DNA of 64,000 nt from Thalassococcus profundi (GCF_003344785.1 NZ_QPMK01000006.1:62001-126000), one strand, 5' to 3'; positions 17,134-26,023 are shown, counted from the first letter of the stretch. Translations and numbers: made by a program. The notes: generated from the letters alone by a model not told the origin.

Positions 17134-18195
17134 TCAGTTCGCGGCGTTCACGCGGTCGAGCGTGGCGCCCTCGAGCGCCTCGAGACCGGCGGGCACCGGC
17201 GGATACCACTTGATGTTGTCGATCGCCGCCTGGTCGAAGCTCGCCTGGTAGCGGGCCTTGAGATCGGCGCTCACGCCCTCGTCGCCGCCGACGGAGGCGG
17301 TGAAGTTGCCGGCGCTGTTGGTGATCATCGCGGCGATGTCGGGGCGCATGACGAAGTTGATCCAGTCATAGGCCGCCGCGTCCGCGCGGCCACGGGCGGG
17401 CAGCACGAAGGTGTCGATCCACCCCAGCGCGCCGGAGTCGGGCGCGACGAAGGTGATGTCGGGGTTGTCGGCATTGAGCTGCCAGCCGCCGGTGTCCCAG
17501 GCCATCGAGGCCACGACCTCGCCCGAGCGCAGCAGGTTCTGGATCTCGTCGCCGCCGTCCCAGTAGGTTTTGACGTTGGGCTTGCACTCGGTCAGCTTCG
17601 CTTCGACCTGGTCGAGGATCTCCTGGTAGGCCGCTTCGTCGCCGTAAGCCGCGAAGGGGTCGAGTCCCATAGCATAGGCAAAGCCGATCAGGGTCGGACG
17701 CTTGAGCCGGTAGGACACCTTGCCCGCCACCTCTTCGTTGCAAAGGTCGGTGTAGTCGGTCACGCCCTCGGCTTCGGCGGTGTTGATCACGAGCCCGCTG
17801 GTGCCCCAGATATGCGGCAGGCCGTAGACCTCGCCCTCGTAAGTGGTGTTGCCCGCGGTGGCTTCGAGCATCGACGGGATGAAGAGGTCGGCGTTGACCA
17901 TCGACATGTCGATGGGCTTGTAGATGCCGAATTCTTCCTGCGCGCTGGTGATCCGGTCCTGGCTCGGCTGCGCCAGATCGAAGCCGCCGCCGTTGGTGGC
18001 GCGCAGCTTGGCGATCATTTCCTCGTTGTTCGACGTCGTGACCTCGACCGTGTGGCCGGTTTCTTCCTCGAACATCGCGATGACCTCTTCGGGCGCGTAG
18101 CCGCCCCAGGTCAGCAGGTGCAGCGTTTCGGCCTGTGCGCTTTGCGCGCCAAGTGCGGCGATCATCACGACCGACGACAAGAGTTTGGTTTTCAT
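17134..18195 (-). CDS. PotD/PotF-like periplasmic amine-binding protein
   Basis: 353 residues. A Sec signal peptide (MKTKLLSSVV..., cleavage after AQA at about residue 22) precedes ETLHLLTWGGYAP, close to the LNWGGY-type start of polyamine-binding proteins. The fold signatures LIGFAYAMGLDPF and SGEVVASMAWDTGGWQL fit the family. A GAGGGAGA Shine-Dalgarno precedes the ATG at 18195; the open frame upstream to 18249 was not used. AT-rich DNA separates it from the alcohol dehydrogenase gene, so the transporter may have its own promoter as well as read-through. Confidence 0.92.
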   Translation of the reverse strand: MKTKLLSSVVMIAALGAQSAQAETLHLLTWGGYAPEEVIAMFEEETGHTVEVTTSNNEEMIAKLRATNGGGFDLAQPSQDRITSAQEEFGIYKPIDMSMVNADLFIPSMLEATAGNTTYEGEVYGLPHIWGTSGLVINTAEAEGVTDYTDLCNEEVAGKVSYRLKRPTLIGFAYAMGLDPFAAYGDEAAYQEILDQVEAKLTECKPNVKTYWDGGDEIQNLLRSGEVVASMAWDTGGWQLNADNPDITFVAPDSGALGWIDTFVLPARGRADAAAYDWINFVMRPDIAAMITNSAGNFTASVGGDEGVSADLKARYQASFDQAAIDNIKWYPPVPAGLEALEGATLDRVNAAN

Positions 18196-18309
18196 GTGAT
18201 TTCTCCCTCTTTGGTTTGATTGGCGGGCGCATCCTCGCCCGCGGTCCATGACAGTATTACGTCAAACACACTGATATTTTTCAATAATTCTCACAGGTTT
18301 ACAGGGCCA
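18196..18309 (-). promoter_or_regulatory. AT-rich spacer, candidate promoter/operator upstream of the PotD-like gene
   Basis: This 114-bp gap is the only sizeable AT-rich interval inside the catabolic island. TGATATTTTTCA (18272-18283) resembles half of the RpiR-proximal palindrome at 26024-26041 (TGATATTCTTTTCA on its minus strand), with a 2-bp difference in spacing. This could indicate shared regulation; evidence is weak. Confidence 0.3.
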
Positions 18310-19455
18310 TCACACGATCCGCATAAGCAGATCGCGCGTGTTCTCTTCGGTCATCTCGACCGGGTTGCCGCCGGTGCTGGGATCGGACAGCGCCCCTTTC
18401 ACGACGCGGTCGATGTCGATGTTCTTGACCCCCATCGCCGTGAGCGTCTTCGGAATGCCCAGGCTGGCGTTGAAGTCGTCCACGAAGGCGCAGAAGCCGT
18501 CGAACCCGCCGGAGATGCCCAAGTAGGCCGCCGCCATGTCGAAGCGTTCGGCGATGGCTGGTCGGTTGAACTGCAAGACCGCGGGCATGCAGACCGCGTT
18601 CGTGGTGCCGTGGTGGGTGTGGTATATGGCACCGATGGGATGCGACAGCGCATGGATCGCGCCCAGCCCCTTCTGGAACGCCGTGGCTCCCATCGCCGCC
18701 GCCGCCATCATCTGCGCGCGCGCCTCGATGTCCGATCCGTCGGCGTAGGCGCGGGGCAGGTAGTCCTTGACCAGCCGCATGCCTTCCAGCGCCATGCCCT
18801 GCGACATGGGGTGGTAATGCGGTGAGGAGTAGGCCTCCACGCAATGAGCAAAGGCATCCAGTCCGGTGCCCGCGGTGATGAAGCCGGGCATGCCCACAGT
18901 CATTTCGGGGTCGCAGATCACCACCGAGGGCAGGAATTTCGGGTGGAAGATGATCTTCTTCTCTTCGGTCTCGGAATTCGTGATGACGCTGGCGCGGCCC
19001 ACTTCGGAGCCGGTGCCGGCGGTCGTCGGTACCGCCACGATGGGGGCAATGGCATCGGCATCGGCGCGGGTCCACCAGTCGCCGATATCCTCGAAATCCC
19101 ACAAGGGGCGCGTCTGGCCGGCGAGAAAGGCCACCAGCTTGCCCAGGTCGAGGCCCGAGCCGCCGCCGAAGGCCACGACGCCGTCATGCCCGCCGTCCTT
19201 GAAGGCGCGCACGCCCGCTTCGGCGTTCTTCTCGTTGGGATTGGGATCGACGTCCGAGAACATCGCGCGGCCAAGGCCCGCGGCCTCCAGCAGGTCGAGC
19301 GTGCGGGTGGTGATCTCCATGTTCGCAAGGCCGCGGTCGGTGACGAGCAGGGGCTTGGTGATCCCGGCGGCGGCGCAGGCATCGGCAATTTCGGAGATGC
19401 GTCCCGCGCCAAAGCGGACGGCGGTGGGATAGGACCAGTTCGCGGTCAGGGACAT
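18310..19455 (-). CDS. Iron-containing (group III) alcohol dehydrogenase
   Basis: 381 residues. The nucleotide-binding loop is VVAFGGGSGLDLGK (about 92-105), followed by PTTAGTGSEV. Metal-ligand histidines sit in GLDAFAHCVEAY, ALSHPIGAIYHTHHGTTNAV and the preceding aspartate position, as in the Fe-ADH family. These enzymes oxidise primary alcohols to aldehydes with NAD. It lies 4 bp downstream of the aldehyde dehydrogenase gene, so an alcohol-aldehyde-acid sequence is encoded. Together with the glutamine-synthetase-like gene it suggests oxidation of a gamma-glutamylated amino alcohol. Confidence 0.93.
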   Translation of the reverse strand: MSLTANWSYPTAVRFGAGRISEIADACAAAGITKPLLVTDRGLANMEITTRTLDLLEAAGLGRAMFSDVDPNPNEKNAEAGVRAFKDGGHDGVVAFGGGSGLDLGKLVAFLAGQTRPLWDFEDIGDWWTRADADAIAPIVAVPTTAGTGSEVGRASVITNSETEEKKIIFHPKFLPSVVICDPEMTVGMPGFITAGTGLDAFAHCVEAYSSPHYHPMSQGMALEGMRLVKDYLPRAYADGSDIEARAQMMAAAAMGATAFQKGLGAIHALSHPIGAIYHTHHGTTNAVCMPAVLQFNRPAIAERFDMAAAYLGISGGFDGFCAFVDDFNASLGIPKTLTAMGVKNIDIDRVVKGALSDPSTGGNPVEMTEENTRDLLMRIV

Positions 19456-19459
19456 GGGG

Positions 19460-20827
19460 TCAGGCCTTTTTCAGATGGTAGGATTTCGGGCGTGTGAGGT
19501 TGTGATAGCCGATGATCGACAGCCCGCCGCCGCGCCCGGTGTCCTTGCAGCCGGTCCAGCACAGGCCGGGGTCGAGGTAATCGGCGCGGTTCATGAACAC
19601 GGTGCCGGTCTCGATCCGGTCGGCGATGGCCTCGGCGCGCGCGGCATCGCGGGTCCAGACCGCGGCGGTCAGGCCGAAATCGCTGTCGTTCATCAGCGCG
19701 ATGGCCTCGTCGTCGTCCTTCACCGGCATGATGCCGACCACCGGGCCAAAGCTTTCCTCGCGCATCACCCGCATGTCGTGGGTGACGTTCGTCAGGATCT
19801 GCGGCGAAAGGTAGGCGCCGCCGTCGTCAGCGTCGAAGGTCGGGATATGCGCGGTGGCACCCTGTTCGATGGCCTCGGCGATCTGTTCTCGCACCGTGGC
19901 GGCAAAGCGGGCGTGCGCCATCGGCCCGATGGTGGTGTCGGGGTCGAGCGGGTTGCCGAGCTTGTAGCCGCTGACGATCCCGATCGCCTTTTCCAGGAAG
20001 GCGTCGAAATGCTTTTCGGCCACGTAGATGCGTTCGATCCCGCAGCAGCACTGGCCCGAGTTGAACATCGCCCCGTCGATCAGCGTGTCGGCGGCGGCAT
20101 CGAGGTCCGCGTCGTCGCAGACATAGCCCGGATCCTTGCCGCCCAACTCCAGCCCGACGCCGGTAAAGGTGCCGGCCGCCGCGCGCTCCATCGCCTCGCC
20201 GCCGGGGACGGAGCCGGTGAAGTTCACGAAACCGAAGGACCGCGCGGCGATCAGGTCCGAGGTGGTGTCATGGTCGAGGAACACGTTCCGGAATACGTCC
20301 TCGGGCACACCCGCCGCGTGAAAGGCGGCGGCCATGCGTTCGCCCACCAGCGGCGTCTGGCTTGCATGTTTGAGCATCACCGCGTTGCCCGCGATGAGCG
20401 CGGGCGCGACGGTGTTGATCGCGGTCATGTAGGGGTAGTTCCAGGGCGCCACCACCAGCACGACCCCGTGCGGCACGCGCTTGATGACCCGGCGGAACCT
20501 GTCGCTGTCCTCGATCACGATCTCGGCCAGCGCCTCGGCCGCGATGTCGGCCATGTAGCTGGCGCGTTCGTTGAAACCGCCGAATTCGCCGCCGTAACGG
20601 ACCGGACGTCCCATCTGGTGCGCAAGCTCGGGAACGATCTCGTCGTTCATCTCGCCAACCTTGGCGACGCCGGCGCGGACCAGCGCCACGCGTTCGTCCA
20701 GCGGGCGCGCGGCCCAGTCGGCCTGCGCGGCGCGGGCACGCGCGACGGCATCCTGCGCCTCGGTCATGGAGAGGGTGGGACGTTCGGCAAAGACCGACCC
20801 GTCGATGGGGGAGATACAGCGGATCAT
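19460..20827 (-). CDS. NAD(P)-dependent aldehyde dehydrogenase
   Basis: 455 residues. Key motifs: VVAPWNYPYMTAINTVAPAL, FTGSVPGGEAM (cofactor loop), LELGGKDP with the general-base glutamate, and the catalytic cysteine in FNSGQCCCGIER. The C-terminal EESFGPVVGI motif is intact. It oxidises an aldehyde to the acid, most likely the product of the adjacent Fe-alcohol dehydrogenase. Spacing to the glutamine-synthetase-like gene is 3 bp, indicating one transcript. Confidence 0.95.
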   Translation of the reverse strand: MIRCISPIDGSVFAERPTLSMTEAQDAVARARAAQADWAARPLDERVALVRAGVAKVGEMNDEIVPELAHQMGRPVRYGGEFGGFNERASYMADIAAEALAEIVIEDSDRFRRVIKRVPHGVVLVVAPWNYPYMTAINTVAPALIAGNAVMLKHASQTPLVGERMAAAFHAAGVPEDVFRNVFLDHDTTSDLIAARSFGFVNFTGSVPGGEAMERAAAGTFTGVGLELGGKDPGYVCDDADLDAAADTLIDGAMFNSGQCCCGIERIYVAEKHFDAFLEKAIGIVSGYKLGNPLDPDTTIGPMAHARFAATVREQIAEAIEQGATAHIPTFDADDGGAYLSPQILTNVTHDMRVMREESFGPVVGIMPVKDDDEAIALMNDSDFGLTAAVWTRDAARAEAIADRIETGTVFMNRADYLDPGLCWTGCKDTGRGGGLSIIGYHNLTRPKSYHLKKA

Positions 20828-20830
20828 GGT

Positions 20831-22195
20831 TCAGGCCCTTTCAAATCCGCGCGCGATTTCCCAGTCGGTCACCGCGCGGTCAAACTCTTCCTGCTCCCAC
20901 TCGGCGGCGCGGGTGTAGTGGTCGACCACCAAGTCGCCGAGCGCCTCGCGCAGGAACGTCGAATTGCGCAGGGTCTCGGTGGCGGCGCGCAGGGTGCGCG
21001 GCACTTCGTTCGCCTCTGCAGCGTCATAGATATCGCCGCTGGTGGCGGACGCCAGCGCCATCTTGTCCTCGATCCCCTTGATCCCGGCGGCCAGCATCAC
21101 CGCCTGCGCGAGGTAGGGGTTGAGGTCCGATCCGCCGATCCGGCATTCGACGCGCACGCCCTTGGTGCCTTCGCCGCACAGCCGGAACCCCGCGGTGCGG
21201 TTGTCCACGGACCAGACGGTTTTCGTCGGCGCGAAGGTGCCCTTGGCAAAGCGCTTGTAGCTGTTGACGTAGGGCGCCAGGAAATAGGTGTAATCGGGGG
21301 CATAGGCGATCAGCCCGGCCATGTAGTGCTTCATCAGCTCGGACATGCCGAGATCGGCGTCGGCCTCGTAGAACGCGGGCTTGCCGTCCTTCCAGAGCGA
21401 CTGGTGCACGTGGCTGGAACTGCCGATCCGGTCGGCGCTCCACTTCGGCAGAAAGCTCGCGGCGTGGCCGTTCTGCCAGGCGATTTCCTTGACGGCGTTC
21501 TTGGCGATGGTGTGGTGATCGGCGCAGTCCAGCGCGCTGGCATAGCGGATGTTGAGCTCTTCCTGCCCGGCCTCGGCCTCACCCTTGGAGTTTTCGATGG
21601 GGATACCGGCGGCGAAAAGGTGGTTGCGGATCGGGCGCATCACCGCCTCTTCCTTGGTGGTCTGGAGGATGTGGTAATCCTCGTTGTAGCCGCTGATCGG
21701 GGTCAGGTCGCGGAATCCGCCGCGGCGGATCTCGTCAAAGCTTTTCTCGAAGAGGAAAAACTCCAGCTCCGTCGCCATCATCGCGTCGTATCCCAGCGCC
21801 TCCAGCCGGGCGATCTGGGCCTTGAGGATCGCGCGCGGCGAATGCGGCACCGGTTCGTGCGTGTGGTGGTCCAGCATGTCGCAAAGCACCATCGCCGTGC
21901 CCTCGAGCCAGGGCACGCGGCGCAGGGTCGAGAGGTCGGGCGCCATGACATAGTCGCCATAGCCGCGTTCCCAGCTGGTCGCCTTGTAGCCCGGCGGCGT
22001 CGCCATCTCGAGGTCGGTGGCCAGAAGGTAGTTGCAGCAATGGGTTTCCTCGAAGGAAGACTCCACGAAATTCACCGCATGAAAGCGTTTGCCCATCAGG
22101 CGGCCCTGCATGTCGACCATGCAGACAAGGACCGTGTCGATTTCGCCTGCGGCCACGGCCTTCTTGAGCGCGTCGAAACTGAGGTTGGCGGGCAT
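20831..22195 (-). CDS. Glutamine-synthetase-like gamma-glutamyl-amine ligase (PuuA/GlnA3-4 type)
   Basis: 454 residues, GS fold but divergent from housekeeping GlnA. The N-terminal domain has VDMQGRLMGKR. The catalytic part has ATELEFFLFEKS and GEAEAGQEELNI (metal/glutamate site), SSSHVHQSL, and the R-rich RTAGFRLCGEGTKGVRVECRIGG. Such paralogues ligate glutamate to putrescine, ethanolamine, methylamine or similar amines using ATP. Directly followed by an aldehyde dehydrogenase and an Fe-alcohol dehydrogenase, and lacking a PuuB-type amine oxidase, it better fits an amino-alcohol substrate (as in Streptomyces GlnA4 ethanolamine catabolism) than putrescine. Substrate is inference. Confidence 0.88.
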   Translation of the reverse strand: MPANLSFDALKKAVAAGEIDTVLVCMVDMQGRLMGKRFHAVNFVESSFEETHCCNYLLATDLEMATPPGYKATSWERGYGDYVMAPDLSTLRRVPWLEGTAMVLCDMLDHHTHEPVPHSPRAILKAQIARLEALGYDAMMATELEFFLFEKSFDEIRRGGFRDLTPISGYNEDYHILQTTKEEAVMRPIRNHLFAAGIPIENSKGEAEAGQEELNIRYASALDCADHHTIAKNAVKEIAWQNGHAASFLPKWSADRIGSSSHVHQSLWKDGKPAFYEADADLGMSELMKHYMAGLIAYAPDYTYFLAPYVNSYKRFAKGTFAPTKTVWSVDNRTAGFRLCGEGTKGVRVECRIGGSDLNPYLAQAVMLAAGIKGIEDKMALASATSGDIYDAAEANEVPRTLRAATETLRNSTFLREALGDLVVDHYTRAAEWEQEEFDRAVTDWEIARGFERA

Positions 22196-22220
22196 GGGGC
22201 AAGTCCTTTCTGGTGGGGAA

Positions 22221-22244
22221 GCGCCCCCGCCGGAACGGGGGCGC
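22221..22244 (-). promoter_or_regulatory. Intercistronic stem-loop between dctP and the GS-like gene
   Basis: GCGCCCCCG (22221-22229) pairs with CGGGGGCGC (22236-22244) around a 6-nt loop. It lies 27 bp after the dctP stop on the minus strand, with no clear U-run, mirroring the hairpins after the other two binding-protein genes. Confidence 0.75.
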
Positions 22245-22270
22245 CCTGGTCAAGGTCCGGGAAACGGGCC

Positions 22271-23308
22271 TTATTCGAAGTTGTAGGGTGCGCCGGCTTG
22301 GTTGATGACGGCGTTGTACTCCTTGAAGATGTTGACGATCCGCTGCTGGATCTCGCCTTCTTGCGCGACCTCTTCCCAGAACTCCTTGGCGGCGTTCTCG
22401 ACCTCGGCCCATTCGGCGGCCGGGACCGACCGCAGCGCCAGCTTGTCGCCGTTGGCGCGCAGCGCGGCCTCGCCGCCCCAGTACCACTGGTTGCGGTAGG
22501 TGTGGCCGGCTTCGGTCGCCGCCATGACCACCGACTTGAGGTGATCGGGCAGCTCTTCCCAGCGTTCCTGGTTCACGAACCACGACCCGATCCAGGCGCC
22601 CGAGATGTTGTTGGTCAGGAAATAGTCGGTCACGTCGGCCCAGCCGACGGTGTAATCCTCGGTGATGCCCGACCAGGCCATGCCGTCAAGCTCGCCGGTC
22701 TGCACCGCGACCTCGGCATCCTCGTAGGGGATGTTCACCGGGACCACGCCGAACTTGGACAGGAAGCGGCCCGCGGTCGGGAAGGTGTAGAGCTTCAGCC
22801 CGTCGAGGTCCGCGACCGAGGTGATTTCCTTCTTGGTGTTGAAGTTGCACGGGTCCTGGCCCGCCGCCGACAGCCATTTGACGCCGACCTTGGCGTATTC
22901 CTCTGCCCAGATCTCGGCGAGACCGTACTGGTTGAAGAGCACCGGCACGTCGAGGATGTGCTTGGTGGCGAAGGGGAAATACCCGCCGAACTGGCGCAGC
23001 GGGGTGGGCGAGGCCATGGAATCGTCGTCCGAATGCACGCCGTCGATGGTGCCGCGCTGAAGCGCCTGGAACAGCTCTCCGGTGGGCACGATCTGGTCGG
23101 CATAGAACAGTTCGACCTGCAGCTCGCCGTTGGCATTGGCGTTGATGTAGTCGATGACCGGCTTGGTCACATGCTCACCGAGCGCGCCGCCCGCGTAGGT
23201 CTGGAACCGCCAGGTGATCGCGTCCTGCGCCTTGACGATGGCGGGGCTTGCCAGCGTGGCCGCGGCGCCAAGGCCAGCGGATGAAAGAAACGTGCGTCTT
23301 GTCGTCAT
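22271..23308 (-). CDS. dctP: TRAP transporter solute-binding protein (DctP/TakP-like)
   Basis: 345 residues. A twin-arginine-type leader (TTRRTFLSSAG) is followed by a hydrophobic stretch and cleavage near VKA-QDA. The mature protein begins ITWRFQTYAGGALG and contains DQIVPTGELFQALQRGTIDGVHS and FPTAGRFLSKFGVVPVNIPYEDAEVAVQ-type TRAP segments (DctP family, TakP subgroup for 2-oxo acids in Rhodobacter). It captures an organic acid and delivers it to DctQM. The solute is not determinable from sequence. Confidence 0.93.
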   Translation of the reverse strand: MTTRRTFLSSAGLGAAATLASPAIVKAQDAITWRFQTYAGGALGEHVTKPVIDYINANANGELQVELFYADQIVPTGELFQALQRGTIDGVHSDDDSMASPTPLRQFGGYFPFATKHILDVPVLFNQYGLAEIWAEEYAKVGVKWLSAAGQDPCNFNTKKEITSVADLDGLKLYTFPTAGRFLSKFGVVPVNIPYEDAEVAVQTGELDGMAWSGITEDYTVGWADVTDYFLTNNISGAWIGSWFVNQERWEELPDHLKSVVMAATEAGHTYRNQWYWGGEAALRANGDKLALRSVPAAEWAEVENAAKEFWEEVAQEGEIQQRIVNIFKEYNAVINQAGAPYNFE

Positions 23309-23368
23309 TGGTTTTTCCTCTCTGTGGATGCGTTTGAAAATGCCCCGTGTGCGGGATCTTCTTCTTGG

Positions 23369-24694
23369 TTAATTTCCATAGACATACCCCGGCAGCCAAA
23401 GCGCGATTTCGGGGAAGGCCATGATGATGGCCAGCGCCACGACCATCACGCCGACGAAGGGCAGGATGGACGAATAAATGTCCCGCAAAGTGATCTCGGG
23501 CGGGGCCATGGCGCGCATCAGGAACAGGTTGTAGCCGAACGGCGGGGTCATGTAGGCGATCTGCGTGGTGATCGTGTAAAGCACGCCGTACCATATCAGG
23601 TCGAACCCCAGCGCGCCCACCAGCGGCACGTAGAGCGGGGCCACGATGACCAGCATCGCCGTGTCATCAAGGAACGTGCCCATCAGGATGAAGCTCAGCT
23701 GCATCAGGATCAGGATCATCCAGGGGCTGAGGCCCAGCTTTTCGGTGAACAGGCTCTCGATCGCCTTGACCGCGCCCAGCCCGTCGAAGACCGCGCCGAA
23801 GGCGAGCGCGGCAAGGATGATCCACATGAACATGCAGGTGATGCCCAGCGTCTTGCGCACCGAGGTCTCGAACACCTCGCGGGTCATGCGGCCCTTGACC
23901 ACGGCGGCCAGGAAGGCGGCGATGGCGCCGATGGCCGAGCTTTCCACGAGGCTGGTCCAGCCGTTCACGAAGGGGACCATCATGGTGAAGAAGATGAAGA
24001 GCGGCAGCAGCCCCGCGCCCAGCAGCCGAATCTTCTCGCCCATCGGCATAGCGCGTTCTTCGGCCGGCAGGACCGGGCCCAGCGACGGGGTGATGCGGCA
24101 GCGGATGACGATGTAGATCACGAACATCGCCGCCATCATCAGCCCCGGCAGCACACCCGCCAGCCACAGCTGCCCCACCGGCTGCCGCGCGATCATCGCG
24201 TAAAGCACCAGCACCACCGAGGGCGGCACGAGGATGCCCAGGGACGATCCCGCCTGGATCACGCCGGTGACCATGCGCTTGTCGTAGCCGCGTTTCAGCA
24301 GTTCCGGCAGCGCGATGGTGGCGCCGATGGCCATGCCCGCGACCGACAGGCCGTTCATGGCCGAGATCAGGACCATCAGCCCGATGGTGCCGATAGCGAG
24401 GCCGCCGGGCAGGCCGCCCATCCAGACGTGGAACATCTTGTAAAGATCGTCGGCGATGCGCGATTCCGACAGGACGTAGCCCATGAAGATGAACATCGGC
24501 AGCGTGAGCAGCGGATACCATTTCATCAGCTTGATCGCCGCGGCAAAGCCAAGGTCGAACCCACCGCGGTCGCCCCAAAGGAAGAAGGCCGCGATCACCG
24601 CGACAAAGCCGATGGCGCCGAAGACGCGTTGGCCGGTCAGCAGCATCAGCATCATCGACGAGAACATGAGGATGGCAATGACCTCGTAGGACAT
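23369..24694 (-). CDS. dctM: TRAP transporter large permease (DctM)
   Basis: 441 residues with about twelve membrane spans. Signatures include LPLFIFFTMM, the amphipathic GLSVAGMAIGATIALPELLKRGYD, AGSSLGILVPPSVVLVLYA and DDTAMLVIVAPLYVPLV, all typical of DctM. It is the sodium-coupled channel. Its ATG at 24694 overlaps the dctQ stop (ATGA); longer frame upstream runs through dctQ and was rejected. Confidence 0.95.
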   Translation of the reverse strand: MSYEVIAILMFSSMMLMLLTGQRVFGAIGFVAVIAAFFLWGDRGGFDLGFAAAIKLMKWYPLLTLPMFIFMGYVLSESRIADDLYKMFHVWMGGLPGGLAIGTIGLMVLISAMNGLSVAGMAIGATIALPELLKRGYDKRMVTGVIQAGSSLGILVPPSVVLVLYAMIARQPVGQLWLAGVLPGLMMAAMFVIYIVIRCRITPSLGPVLPAEERAMPMGEKIRLLGAGLLPLFIFFTMMVPFVNGWTSLVESSAIGAIAAFLAAVVKGRMTREVFETSVRKTLGITCMFMWIILAALAFGAVFDGLGAVKAIESLFTEKLGLSPWMILILMQLSFILMGTFLDDTAMLVIVAPLYVPLVGALGFDLIWYGVLYTITTQIAYMTPPFGYNLFLMRAMAPPEITLRDIYSSILPFVGVMVVALAIIMAFPEIALWLPGYVYGN

Positions 24695-25215
24695 CAGGTC
24701 TTTGCTCCCATGTCGTGGCCGCGGATGCGCAGGACGTCCTTGAAGAACTCGGAAATCGCCTGCAGCAGCATCAGGAAGATGCCCACCAGCATGATCGCCT
24801 TGATCGGCCAGAGGTACGGGCGCCAGACCGAATTGCTGCGCTCGCCGCCGTAGCTGATGGAATACATGAAGCTTTCCCAGCCACCCCAGAGCAGGAAGAC
24901 CAGGTAGACGATGAGGAAGATCACCGTCATCGCGTCGACCTGCGCCTTGCGGTGGTCCGACCACTCTCCGTAAAGCAGGTCCATCCGCACGTTCGACCCC
25001 ATCTGGATCGAATAGGGCCCGCCAAGAACGTAATAGGCGACCATGGCGAACTGCGCCATCTCCAGCGTCCAGAGCGCCGGGTTGAAGAAGGTCTTGGAGA
25101 TCGACGACCAGAGCAGGATCGCCATCATCACGAAGATCCCGTACATGACGACCCGCCCGATGCGGTAATTCATGCCGTCGACAAAGGCGATGTAGCGTTT
25201 CACGAGGCTCAGCAT
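24694..25215 (-). CDS. dctQ: TRAP transporter small permease (DctQ)
   Basis: 173 residues, four membrane helices, with the family-typical first helix (GRVVMYGIFVMMAILLWSSI) and the charged QMGSNVRMDLLYG segment between helices 2 and 3. It pairs with DctM. Start overlaps the upstream amidohydrolase gene by 7 bp. Confidence 0.92.
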   Translation of the reverse strand: MLSLVKRYIAFVDGMNYRIGRVVMYGIFVMMAILLWSSISKTFFNPALWTLEMAQFAMVAYYVLGGPYSIQMGSNVRMDLLYGEWSDHRKAQVDAMTVIFLIVYLVFLLWGGWESFMYSISYGGERSNSVWRPYLWPIKAIMLVGIFLMLLQAISEFFKDVLRIRGHDMGAKT

Positions 25216-25970
25216 GCGGCGGCCCCCGTGGTGGAGAGCGCGCTTTCCAGCCAGTCGCCCAGGCGCTTGGCCATGTCGTCCTGCGCGGCGGCGTCTGCAA
25301 TGAGGTCGTTGCGTACTTCGAGCATGACGTTCAGGTGCTTGCCGGGCAGGGCGTGCTTCTTCAGCGTGTGGGTCACGCCGTCTTCGGGGCCGTAGGGGTC
25401 GTTGCGGCGGACGTTTTGCGCGCCGGCGCGGTCCGCGGCGTCCAGCATCGCATCGGCCAGGCGCGCATCGCGGTCGTGCAGCACGCCGATTTCCACCGTC
25501 CGAGCCGCGCCATGATAGACCGGCGTGAAGCTGTGCACAGTGACGAGGATCGGATCGCTGCGGTCCGAGATGGCCTTGGCCACCGCCGCGTGGAACGGCG
25601 TGTAATAGCTTTGCGACCGGATCTCTCTCTCGGCCTTGTCCAGCTTTGCGTTGCCGGGAATGTCGAAGATCTCGCTCCGCGCCGGCATGGCATCCGGCGC
25701 CTCGGGCGGGCGGTTGCAGTCGATCACCAATCGCGACACCGAGGCCGCCACCAGCACCGCGCCGAACCGGTCGGCCAGCCGCTCGGCCAGCGCCAGGGCG
25801 CCGGGGTCCCAGGCGGCGTGGCTCTTGCGTGCCTCGACCGACAGGCCCAGCGTTCCGAATCGCTCCGGAATATGGGCGCTGGCATGTTCGCAGACGAAGA
25901 CCAGCGGCGACACGGCATCGGCGTTGCGCAGGGCAACGGCAGTCTCTTCGTCTGTCTCAAGGTGATTCAT
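25209..25970 (-). CDS. N-formylglutamate amidohydrolase-family protein
   Basis: About 253 residues. Family motifs: FVCEHASAHIPERFGTLGL near the N-terminus, WDPGALALAERLAD, SRLVIDCNRP, VTVHSFTPVYHG with a metal-type histidine, and LEVRNDLI. Characterised members deformylate N-formylglutamate, so they recognise a glutamate amide. Start chosen at the ATG at 25970 (spaced from GGGGG); in-frame ATGs at 25973, 25982 and 25988 are alternatives. As first gene of the long minus-strand operon with a gamma-glutamyl ligase, it could be the hydrolase removing glutamate at the end of that pathway, although the bond is different; this is inference. Confidence 0.87.
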   Translation of the reverse strand: MNHLETDEETAVALRNADAVSPLVFVCEHASAHIPERFGTLGLSVEARKSHAAWDPGALALAERLADRFGAVLVAASVSRLVIDCNRPPEAPDAMPARSEIFDIPGNAKLDKAEREIRSQSYYTPFHAAVAKAISDRSDPILVTVHSFTPVYHGAARTVEIGVLHDRDARLADAMLDAADRAGAQNVRRNDPYGPEDGVTHTLKKHALPGKHLNVMLEVRNDLIADAAAQDDMAKRLGDWLESALSTTGAAAC

Positions 25971-26023
25971 CATGACCCCCATGCACAAAGCGTCTTGCCA
26001 GCGCGGCCTTCTGTCAACACAAT

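Noticed and set aside
19454-23284. A 1276-codon plus-strand open frame opposite the ALDH, GS-like and dctP genes
   Set aside because: It spans three genes with full catalytic motifs on the minus strand, crosses their boundaries and has no ribosome-binding site or recognisable fold.
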